A program made the translations under genes and the position numbers. Positions 17,947 through 25,567 of a stretch of 64,000 nucleotides of DNA are shown here, piece by piece. The notes beneath the pieces were generated by a model. It searched no databases. It was given only the letters and a program-made list of their open reading frames with translations, and was not told the origin of the DNA. The stretch is from Membranihabitans marinus (GTDB lineage Bacteria; Bacteroidota; Bacteroidia; Chitinophagales; Saprospiraceae): positions 186,001-250,000 of the forward strand of contig NZ_JAHVHU010000008.1 of the NCBI RefSeq assembly GCF_019802045.1, in the 5' to 3' direction. How positions within the stretch are numbered: position 1 is the stretch's first letter; each line of letters begins with the position of its first letter.

Positions 17947-19263
17947 TCATACAAATATATTTAGCACCAAAACCCCAATTAGTCCGGTTACAGAAACGAT
18001 GGTTTCCATGACAGACCAGGTTTTCAGGGTGTCTTTGACTGATAAGTTGAAGTATTCTTTGAACATCCAAAATCCTCCATCATTCACATGAGAAAACATC
18101 AGACTGCCGGCTCCCGTGGCGAGGACCATCAGTTCGGGGTTCGCGTTACCTTCTGTGATCAATGGAAGTACGATTCCTGCTGCTGTCAGACCAGCAACAG
18201 TAGCGGAGCCAACACAGACCCGAATGATCGCTGCTATACCCCAGGCCAGAATGAGCGGAGACATTTCTACGCCCTGAAGTAGTGATCCGATGTACTCACT
18301 AACTCCGCTATCGATCAATATTTGCTTCAAGGCACCCGCTCCGGCGATGATGAGCAGAATCATGGCGATACTTCGGATGGATTCGCTGATTTGCCAAGAC
18401 AAGTCTTTCATGAGGGTTCCTCTGAAAATACCCAATGTAAATATGGCGATTAGAATGGCGATTAGCATTGCTATAATTGGATCACTCAATGTATACACGA
18501 TCACACCTGCTAAAGAATCTTCGATCACGAAAAATTTTAATATTGCCGTAAATCCCAATAAAATCACAGGCGATAATGCGGTTAATAGACTCACGACAAG
18601 CGAAGGCATCTCTTCCTCAGTAAACACTTTATCATTGAAAAATCCTTTCAGTGGTTTGGGTCTATACTTTTTTAAGGTTGACGAAAAAACTGGTCCACCT
18701 AAAATAATGGCAGGAATAGCTACGATAATGCCGTAGATCATCGTCAAACCCAAATCAGCCCCATAATCGGCTACCAGAGCAGTTGGGGCAGGATGCGGAG
18801 GTAAGTACCCGTGTGTCACCGAGAGTGCCGAAAGCATGGGCAAACCAATGTATAGCATTGGTAATTTGGTTGTCGCAGCCACCGTAAACACCAAGGGAAC
18901 CATAATTACAAAACCTACTGAATAAAACATTGGTATTCCAATAATAAAGCCCGTCAGTACCAATGCCCATTGGACATATTTCTCTCCAAAGGCGCTGATC
19001 AAACTGCTCGATATGCGTTGGGCAGCGCCGCTATCCGCTACTATTTTTCCCAGCATGGCACCAAAGCCCAGTATGATCACCAGAAAACCCAATACACTTC
19101 CTATCCCTTTTTGAATCGATTCAGACACGGTGATGGGATCCATTCCTTCTGCCAATCCAATGCCCAAAGAGACCAGGACGAACGAAATGAAAGTGTCCAG
19201 TTTGAAATACCCGATTAAAAGGATCAGAATGGCGATTCCGGCGAGAACAATAATTAGTGACAC
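17947..19263 (-). CDS. GntP family gluconate/organic acid permease
   Basis: Inner-membrane proton symporter of 438 residues with about 12 to 14 hydrophobic segments. It matches the GntP family by the SVTHGYLPPHPAPTALVADYGAD motif near residue 150-172, plus GSATVAGLTAAGIVLPL and the final GSLMFSHVNDGGFWMFKEYF block. Members take up gluconate, fructuronate or related hydroxy acids, and the substrate here is not readable. No gluconate kinase or dehydratase gene is beside it. It diverges from the membrane dipeptidase gene across 140 bases and converges with lrgB. Confidence 0.92.
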   Translation of the reverse strand: MSLIIVLAGIAILILLIGYFKLDTFISFVLVSLGIGLAEGMDPITVSESIQKGIGSVLGFLVIILGFGAMLGKIVADSGAAQRISSSLISAFGEKYVQWALVLTGFIIGIPMFYSVGFVIMVPLVFTVAATTKLPMLYIGLPMLSALSVTHGYLPPHPAPTALVADYGADLGLTMIYGIIVAIPAIILGGPVFSSTLKKYRPKPLKGFFNDKVFTEEEMPSLVVSLLTALSPVILLGFTAILKFFVIEDSLAGVIVYTLSDPIIAMLIAILIAIFTLGIFRGTLMKDLSWQISESIRSIAMILLIIAGAGALKQILIDSGVSEYIGSLLQGVEMSPLILAWGIAAIIRVCVGSATVAGLTAAGIVLPLITEGNANPELMVLATGAGSLMFSHVNDGGFWMFKEYFNLSVKDTLKTWSVMETIVSVTGLIGVLVLNIFV

Positions 19264-19403
19264 GGCGTAAGTTTGTTTTAAAGGATGGAAAAGATACGAA
19301 AACTTACTTTATTTACTTCCAAAAATATTTGAAGGCCCAGATAATGGAGATTAGTTCTTCTATCTTTATATTCGGTTGTTTTAAGATCCAAAAGAAAAAC
19401 CCC

Positions 19404-20573
19404 ATGCTTAAGAAAATAGGTTACCCCGTCGTTGCTTTGATGTTTATCTATCTATTAACGATTTCTATTGCACCAACTCTTTTTGAGAAAAATCTAAATT
19501 TAGTCGAGTTTAAAAATGCCAGGCATTTGAGTTCGGAGGCCAAGGACTTCTTCGATTCATTGTCCTTTGTGGCTGATCTACATTGCGATGCCCTGTTATG
19601 GGGTCGAGACTTGACAAAAAGGTCCAATTATGGTCACGTTGATTTTCCGCGTATGCAAGAAGGGAATGTGGCGCTGGAAGCTTTTACGATCGTGACAAAA
19701 TCACCCAGAGGGCAAAATTTCACAAGTAATTCTGCGGATGCTTTTGACATGGTTACCCTTCTTAATTTTCTTCAAGGCAGAGGACCGCGTCAATGGTTTA
19801 GTTTATATAACCGAGCTGAAAAGCAGGCCCGGCAATTGCATCGTCTTGCTCAAAGATACAACGATGAGTTTATGCTCATTACCTCGCAATCCGATGTGAA
19901 GCGATTTGTCGACCGGAGAAAAACTAACAAATCTGTCATTGCTGGATTTTTAGGAATCGAAGGAGCACATTGCCTGGAAGGAAAGATAAGCAATGTGCAA
20001 AAACTTTTTGAAGAAGGAGTTAGAATGATGGGACCAACGCACTTTTTTGATAACGAACTCGGAGGATCAGCCCATGGTATGTCCGGTGAAGGACTCACCG
20101 AATTTGGCCATCAGGTGATCAAAGAGATGAATCGTATAAATATGATCATCGATCTTTCACATGCTTCTCCGAAAATGATTGATGATATATTGGATTTAAG
20201 CACTCGTCCTGTTATTGTATCTCATACCGGGGTCAAAGGTACGAAGGATAGCCCCAGAAACCTGTCGGATGCGCACATTCAAAAGATTGCTACAAACGGA
20301 GGGCTCATAGGTGTCGGATTTTTTAAAGGTGCAATTCATGGCGAAATCGTAGATATAGTTGAAGCGATCAAATATGTCAGGGATTTGGTAGGCATTGAGT
20401 ACGTAGCGTTAGGCTCGGACTTTGATGGGGCAGCCACCACACCGATCGATATTACCGGGATGTCTTATATCGTACAAGGTTTGATGGATGCAGGATTTTC
20501 AAGAAATGAAATCAAAGCCGTAATGGGCGAGAATATTTATCGTTTCTTAATGAAGAATTTACCCCAACAGTGA
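19404..20573 (+). CDS. membrane dipeptidase (peptidase family M19)
   Basis: Zinc dipeptidase of the renal-dipeptidase family, 389 residues. The metal ligands can be read as His60 and Asp62 in DLHCDAL, the bridging Glu186 in GIEGAHC, His253 in DLSHAS, His274 in VSHTG, and the late Asp in LGSDFDGA at 339-341. ATG 19404 (MLKKIGYP) is chosen because it begins a hydrophobic N-terminal anchor. The longer frame from 19257 would add 49 residues without family likeness. The anchor suggests the enzyme faces the periplasm, where it would split dipeptides, including those with D-residues. Confidence 0.9.
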   Translation: MLKKIGYPVVALMFIYLLTISIAPTLFEKNLNLVEFKNARHLSSEAKDFFDSLSFVADLHCDALLWGRDLTKRSNYGHVDFPRMQEGNVALEAFTIVTKSPRGQNFTSNSADAFDMVTLLNFLQGRGPRQWFSLYNRAEKQARQLHRLAQRYNDEFMLITSQSDVKRFVDRRKTNKSVIAGFLGIEGAHCLEGKISNVQKLFEEGVRMMGPTHFFDNELGGSAHGMSGEGLTEFGHQVIKEMNRINMIIDLSHASPKMIDDILDLSTRPVIVSHTGVKGTKDSPRNLSDAHIQKIATNGGLIGVGFFKGAIHGEIVDIVEAIKYVRDLVGIEYVALGSDFDGAATTPIDITGMSYIVQGLMDAGFSRNEIKAVMGENIYRFLMKNLPQQ

Positions 20574-20786
20574 ACGAATGAAACTTTTGGAATAATTCAG
20601 CCCTACAGTGAGATCTGAGTTTGGGAAGCAATTATATAAGTCATTATGACAATGAATTGCACATGGTGTGTCATTATGGCATGTTGAATTCTTGGTTTTG
20701 TGCCGGATTGTCAGGTTGGGAGGCGTGGTATGCAAGTTGCATATTATATAGTGAATTTATTTTTTAACCCATAAAATTTTTAAACT

Positions 20787-21233
20787 ATGAGATCTGTAGC
20801 AAAAATTTCAAATGGAAACGTTATGCCAAGACTTTCTAATTGGGTAGAAAATATGCTTGGTCCTGAATTTACTACTTTTTGGGATGATGTTCCGACAAGA
20901 TTAAAGGTGCCCGCTACCAATATTCGAGAGAAAGATGATGCGTTTGTGATAGAAGTAGCTTCTCCAGGCATGAAAAAGTCAGATTTTGAGGTGAATGTAG
21001 ATAACGGCGTTCTGACTATTAGCTATGATTTTGAAGATAATATTGAGAAGGAAGGAGAGCACTATACCCATCGGGAGTTTGGATACAGTTCATTTAAGAG
21101 AAGTTTTACCCTGCCTGATTCAGTGGACGGTGATCAGGTATCTGCGAAGTACAGCGAGGGAATCCTGTTTGTACATCTGCCAAAAAAGGAAGAAGCAAAG
21201 AAAAAACCGGCCCGACTCATTGATGTGAAATAA
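20787..21233 (+). CDS. Hsp20/alpha-crystallin small heat-shock protein
   Basis: ATP-independent holdase chaperone of 148 residues. The alpha-crystallin domain spans about 40-140, with KVPATNIREKDDAFVIEVASPG opening it and the closing SAKYSEGILFVHLPKK. The C-terminal ARLIDV provides the usual oligomer-linking tail. The N-terminal arm is short and contains a Trp. It is a single-gene unit ended by a strong terminator 60 bases later. The upstream 200 bases carry no recognised CIRCE or other heat-shock operator. Confidence 0.93.
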   Translation: MRSVAKISNGNVMPRLSNWVENMLGPEFTTFWDDVPTRLKVPATNIREKDDAFVIEVASPGMKKSDFEVNVDNGVLTISYDFEDNIEKEGEHYTHREFGYSSFKRSFTLPDSVDGDQVSAKYSEGILFVHLPKKEEAKKKPARLIDVK

Positions 21234-21296
21234 AATCAGTAGCAACCGTATCACTCCAGAATTGCAGCTTAAAGAATAGGAGTAATGGTAATTCAA

Positions 21297-21337
21297 GCAG
21301 GAATGAATTCAATACGAATTCATTCCTGCTTTTTTTT
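21297..21337 (+). terminator. rho-independent terminator after hsp20
   Basis: GCAGGAATGAATTC (21297-21310) and GAATTCATTCCTGC (21316-21329) form a perfect 14-bp stem with loop AATAC, followed by eight T residues. The 3' arm and T-tract also encode the last residues and stop codon of the convergent gene on the minus strand. Confidence 0.92.
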
Positions 21338-22165
21338 GGACAGATATGTCGCCACCTGATCACTTAATTCCTCAAAGAAACCACTGCCTTTTATAGGGTC
21401 TTTTTCGCCAAGAATCTTGCCTTCACGGACTAAAATTTCTGGAACATTGAGTAAATAGGATAAATTTTCTAGTTGCCAGCTGCTGCTGTTCCGAAGATCC
21501 CAGACAAAGTGACCAATCCCAGAGATTAAGGTAGAAAGGAGTTGATTGGATAAAGCGATTAATTGACTTTCATTTGCCTGTTGAAATGTTTGGAGTGGCA
21601 CATAAACGGAAAGTGGAACTGATGTAGAATTCTGTTTTATGTTGGAGGACTGGTACTTTTTAATTCCTCGAATCAAACCTATATTCCAAAAAAAGTCATG
21701 CCCGGGGGTGATCCAGATATGATGATTATTTTGAGCGTCGAAACGGTGTAAGACCTTTTTTAAATCTTCTAAGATTGTTTTGTTTCTAAAATCCAAAATT
21801 TGAAGGTTGACTCTTTTCTCAGGAAGAACATGTTCAAATTTTTTTGGTTGAAAGGTCTCAAAAAACTGATTTCCTTTCATTGAATTGTTATCTGAGTTAA
21901 TTCCATATACCGAATCAATTTCATAGGAGGCCGTATTTATAGAATTATTGTTCAGTAATTCTGCTGTTTTGCTATTGATGACCATCGAGTGCGAAATATG
22001 GCTAACCAGATGCTCATGGAAGTTTGGACCTTTATTTGCAGGGTTCTGGTAAGGAGTAAGGGACACCTCGGGCACTGGCTGATAAACCATGTCGTGCGGA
22101 CTTTTTCCTTGTTGCTCAACCCGGAATAGTGTGGACCATGCTTCGTATTCTTTTATTTCCGTCAT
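21320..22165 (-). CDS. uncharacterised protein, possibly a degenerate methylmalonyl-CoA mutase small-subunit-like protein
   Basis: A 281-residue soluble protein without a clear family assignment. Its start (EAWSTLFRVEQQGKSPHDM, then a Val-rich stretch and LTPYQNP) resembles the opening of the Bacteroidota MutA subunit, where W...GK..L.w...EGi.v.PlY is usual. HDFFWNIGLIRGIKKYQ later resembles the conserved mutase segment with iaKlRAlR. MutA is normally over 600 residues and lies beside mutB. Here the protein is less than half that and no mutB is adjacent, so any relation would be as a shrunken paralogue. Its last codons (KKKQE and stop) fall inside the hsp20 terminator. It diverges from the cysteine desulfurase gene. 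Confidence 0.4.
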   Translation of the reverse strand: MTEIKEYEAWSTLFRVEQQGKSPHDMVYQPVPEVSLTPYQNPANKGPNFHEHLVSHISHSMVINSKTAELLNNNSINTASYEIDSVYGINSDNNSMKGNQFFETFQPKKFEHVLPEKRVNLQILDFRNKTILEDLKKVLHRFDAQNNHHIWITPGHDFFWNIGLIRGIKKYQSSNIKQNSTSVPLSVYVPLQTFQQANESQLIALSNQLLSTLISGIGHFVWDLRNSSSWQLENLSYLLNVPEILVREGKILGEKDPIKGSGFFEELSDQVATYLSKKKQE

Positions 22166-22264
22166 TTTTCTTGTAATTTACCGAACAACAACTATGAACT
22201 TAAGCGTGTTGATATTTTTCTAAGCGGAATAAACCCGCATTTTATTATTGAAAGATAAATAATC

Positions 22265-23467
22265 GTGACTGATAAAAGAATTTATTTGGATCATAATGCA
22301 ACGACTCCGGTAGATCCTGTCGTTCTTGAAGCCATGCTGCCCTTTTTTACGGAAGCACCCGGGAATGCCAATAGCCGAAGCCATCCATATGGTTGGGAAG
22401 CCACCGCAGCGGTGGAACACGCATCGGCACAATTAGCATCATTGCTGGATGTTAGTGAAGACTCCTTGATTTATACCAGCGGAGCTACGGAATCTATTAA
22501 TCTGGCATTGAAAGGGTTAGCAGAAACCTGGAAAGACAAAGCCGCTCATTTTGTGACCTGTGAAACTGAACATCCAGCTGTGTTGGACACGCTGGACTAT
22601 CTGGAACGAAAAGGGTGGAAGGTCACCCGTTTACCGGTCAACGAAGAAGGACATATTAATTTGGATGAACTGGAATCATCATTGACAAAAGAAACGCTGG
22701 CTGTGGTCATCATGTGGGCGAACAATGAAACCGGTGTGATTCACCCGGTACCGGAAATTGGAGCTATATGTCGCAAGCATAAGGTGTTTTTTGTGTGCGA
22801 TGCGACACAGGCGGTGGGGAAGATTGAAGTGTACCCTGCAAAATATGGGATTGATCTGATGGCATTTAGTGGGCATAAATTTTACGGACCCAAAGGAATA
22901 GGGGGACTTTATGTGAGTCCTGATAAACCACGGACGAAAATCAAACCCCAGATACATGGTGGGGGGCATCAGCATGGATTGAGAAGCGGGACTCTAAATG
23001 TGCCCGGTGTAGTGGGGATGGGAAAAGCTGCAGAGCTGTCGATGACCCATGGTATGAAAGAACAAGCTCGTTTGGCCAAATTAAGAAATAATCTTGAGAA
23101 TTATCTATTAGAAAATATAGCAGAAGTTTCACGGAATGGTGATGTCAATCATCGATTACCTCATGTTAGTAATTTGTGTTTTAAGTTGGTGGATGGGGAA
23201 CAATTGATGGTGTTGGTTAACGAAATAGTTGCGGTATCTTCCGGTTCAGCATGCACATCAGCTGATCCTGATCCTTCGCATGTATTGCTGGCCATGGGAC
23301 TTTCCGAAGCGGATGCGAAGGCTTCGATCCGGTTTAGTCTGGGCCGAAGTACCAGCGAAACAGATATTGACCGTGTTGCCGCCGTTTTTGAAGAGAAGGT
23401 GGCGAAATTGCGCAACGAGAATCCTGTTTGGGAATTGTTTACTTCCGGGGTGGACCTGGGTATTTAG
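22265..23467 (+). CDS. cysteine desulfurase (IscS/NifS type)
   Basis: PLP enzyme of 400 residues that takes sulfur from cysteine for iron-sulfur clusters and tRNA thiolation. YLDHNATTPVDP opens the fold, the PLP-binding Lys205 lies in FSGHKFYGPKG, and HGGGHQHGLRSGTLN follows. The catalytic Cys330 is in SSGSACTSADPDPSHVL, the mobile-loop context of the class I IscS/NifS group. The next gene encodes an A-type Fe-S carrier 168 bases downstream, which fits an assembly role. No iscU or iscR is present nearby, so this may be a stand-alone desulfurase or a split isc locus. Confidence 0.94.
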   Translation: MTDKRIYLDHNATTPVDPVVLEAMLPFFTEAPGNANSRSHPYGWEATAAVEHASAQLASLLDVSEDSLIYTSGATESINLALKGLAETWKDKAAHFVTCETEHPAVLDTLDYLERKGWKVTRLPVNEEGHINLDELESSLTKETLAVVIMWANNETGVIHPVPEIGAICRKHKVFFVCDATQAVGKIEVYPAKYGIDLMAFSGHKFYGPKGIGGLYVSPDKPRTKIKPQIHGGGHQHGLRSGTLNVPGVVGMGKAAELSMTHGMKEQARLAKLRNNLENYLLENIAEVSRNGDVNHRLPHVSNLCFKLVDGEQLMVLVNEIVAVSSGSACTSADPDPSHVLLAMGLSEADAKASIRFSLGRSTSETDIDRVAAVFEEKVAKLRNENPVWELFTSGVDLGI

Positions 23468-23635
23468 GTGAGGTATCAATTGCTGTTTCAATGATAAATG
23501 TGGTTCTCACTAAGAAAAATGAACAGATTCCCATGTATATTTGTTTGAGGTTTGTAATTCATTGCGGTGAGACCATATAATGGTCTGTGCAAAAAATAAA
23601 ATACAATTAATCCACGATCGTAAAAATTTGTCGAA

Positions 23636-23962
23636 ATGTTATTTGTTGGAGATAGTGCAAAGAATAAAATAGAAGAGATCCGTCATACAGGAGAGATTGG
23701 AGATGGCCATTTTGTGCGGGTGAGCGTGACCAGCGGTGGATGCTCCGGATTGACATATCAGATGGAGTTTGATACGGAGGAGCGCCCCGACGACCAGGTC
23801 TTTGATGACAATGGGGTCCGTATAGTCACTGATTTGAAAAGTTTTCTGTATCTCTGTAATACAAAACTAGAATTTTCAGGTGGACTTAGCGGAAAGGGGT
23901 TTTATTTTGATAACCCCAACGCCAGTCGTTCGTGTGCTTGTGGTGAGAGTTTCTCACTATAA
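23636..23962 (+). CDS. A-type iron-sulfur carrier (IscA/HesB family)
   Basis: Fe-S cluster carrier of 108 residues. All three ligand cysteines are present: Cys36 in SGGCSGLTY, and Cys100 and Cys102 in the C-terminal SCACGESF. The fold pattern VRVSVTSGGCSG...YQMEFD and FDNPNASRSCACGESF is diagnostic of the family. It follows the cysteine desulfurase on the same strand with a 168-base gap, so it may have its own promoter. It presumably delivers clusters to apo-proteins in the cytoplasm. Confidence 0.94.
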   Translation: MLFVGDSAKNKIEEIRHTGEIGDGHFVRVSVTSGGCSGLTYQMEFDTEERPDDQVFDDNGVRIVTDLKSFLYLCNTKLEFSGGLSGKGFYFDNPNASRSCACGESFSL

Positions 23963-24019
23963 GCGGATGGATAAAATTGATTACTTAAAACGAAAGGGCA
24001 CCCACAAAAATAATTACTT

Positions 24020-25504
24020 ATGAAAAACACGATGCGGTACATTTTTAATCCCTTAATCGTCACGATTGCGCTCCTTTTTTTATCGTCCTGTTCCAGAAAT
24101 CCAGTGACCGGAAAGAAAGAACTTAATTTTATGAGTGAATCTCAAGAGATTGCTATGGGTGAGCAATCTGATCCGGATGTGGTCGCTCAGTTTGGACTAT
24201 TCGAAGATGAAACACTACAAAATTTTATCGATAAAGAAGGTCAGAAAATGGTGAAAATATCCCATCGCCCTGATTTGGATTTTGAATTTAAGATTCTGAA
24301 TTCACCGGTGGTCAATGCATTTGCATTACCAGGTGGCTATGTTTATTTTACACGAGGAATTCTAGCTCATTTTTCCAATGAAGCTGAATTTGCTGGTGTG
24401 TTGGGGCATGAGATCGGCCACGTGACAGCACGGCATGGCGCCGAACAATATACCAATCAGATTCTCTCACAAGTTGGATTAATGGTTGGGCTGGTTGTAT
24501 CACCTACGGTTCGTCAATTCGCTAATGAAATATCACAGGGTGTTCAACTCATGATGCTGAGTAATTCGCGATCCAATGAGAGTCAATCGGATAAACTGGG
24601 AGTTGAATACTCGACGAAAATTGGATATGATGCCAATCAAATGGCTAATTTTTTTCGTACGATCGGACGGATTGGCGCCCGCGCCGGAGCGAATGAAATT
24701 CCTGATTTTCTTTCGACTCATCCCAATCCCGCCGACCGTTTCTCGAAGGTTCATGAATTGGCAGAGAAGTGGCAACAGAAGTTGCAGTTGCCGGAATACA
24801 AAATCAACCGGGATTCCTATCTGGAGATGATTGACGGTATCATTTATGGGGAAGATCCGCGTGAAGGGTATACCGATAATAATGTATTTTATCATCCGGA
24901 GCTGCGGTTTTCATTTCCCTATCCGAGTGGGTGGCAGTTGGTTAATACTCCTCAGCAAGTTCAGATGGCCCCCAAAGATCAAAATGCTATGATGGTATTT
25001 AGTTTGGCACCGGCAAAGTCGCTTCGGGAAGCGGCAGATGGATTTGTACAGCAGTTCAAATTAACGGTGTCTGAAACGAACAGCAAGACAGTCAATGGAT
25101 ATCCTTCGTATCAGATGGTGGCCGATCAGGTAAATGAACAAGACCCGAGTCAAAGCGTCCGATTGCTGACTTATTTCTATCAGGATAAAAGTAATAATGT
25201 TATCTACCAGATGCTTGGAGTGGCACCGAGGCAGGAGTTTAATAGCTTGTCAAACTATTTTATGTTTACGATGGATAATTTTAAGACCCTTCGTGATCCA
25301 GCGCGTATTAATGTCCAACCCGACCACATCCGGATCGTTTCTGTGCCCGCGTCGATGACCTTGGCGCAGGCTTTACGGCGGTACAATATGCCTGCTGACC
25401 GGTTTGATGAACTCGCCATACTCAATAGTATGGAATTATCCGACAAGCTGAACGCCAACGAAAAAATAAAAGTGATCAGCAAAGGAAAATCAGGCCGTCC
25501 TTAA
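24020..25504 (+). CDS. M48 family metalloprotease lipoprotein with C-terminal LysM-like region
   Basis: Periplasmic zinc protease of 494 residues related to LoiP/BepA, which act in outer-membrane quality control. A lipobox LSSC with Cys24 anchors it. The active site is HEIGHVTARH (His130, Glu131, His134), and the third ligand is Glu187 in SNESQSD. After the protease domain comes a region beginning about residue 290 with FSFPYPSGWQ. At the end is a stretch (VSVPASMTLAQALRRYNMP...LAILNSMELSDKL) that looks like a LysM peptidoglycan-binding fold. It differs from BepA in lacking an obvious TPR tail. Confidence 0.9.
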   Translation: MKNTMRYIFNPLIVTIALLFLSSCSRNPVTGKKELNFMSESQEIAMGEQSDPDVVAQFGLFEDETLQNFIDKEGQKMVKISHRPDLDFEFKILNSPVVNAFALPGGYVYFTRGILAHFSNEAEFAGVLGHEIGHVTARHGAEQYTNQILSQVGLMVGLVVSPTVRQFANEISQGVQLMMLSNSRSNESQSDKLGVEYSTKIGYDANQMANFFRTIGRIGARAGANEIPDFLSTHPNPADRFSKVHELAEKWQQKLQLPEYKINRDSYLEMIDGIIYGEDPREGYTDNNVFYHPELRFSFPYPSGWQLVNTPQQVQMAPKDQNAMMVFSLAPAKSLREAADGFVQQFKLTVSETNSKTVNGYPSYQMVADQVNEQDPSQSVRLLTYFYQDKSNNVIYQMLGVAPRQEFNSLSNYFMFTMDNFKTLRDPARINVQPDHIRIVSVPASMTLAQALRRYNMPADRFDELAILNSMELSDKLNANEKIKVISKGKSGRP

Positions 25505-25567
25505 CCCGGTTTTTTATTCAATCTTATTACTATGATGCATTCAATAGAGTGCATCTGCTGCATATGC

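Noticed and set aside
25536-25557. GATGCATTC ... GAGTGCATC imperfect hairpin between the M48 and valS ends
   Set aside because: One mismatch, a short stem and no T-tract on either side. It is too weak to call a terminator.
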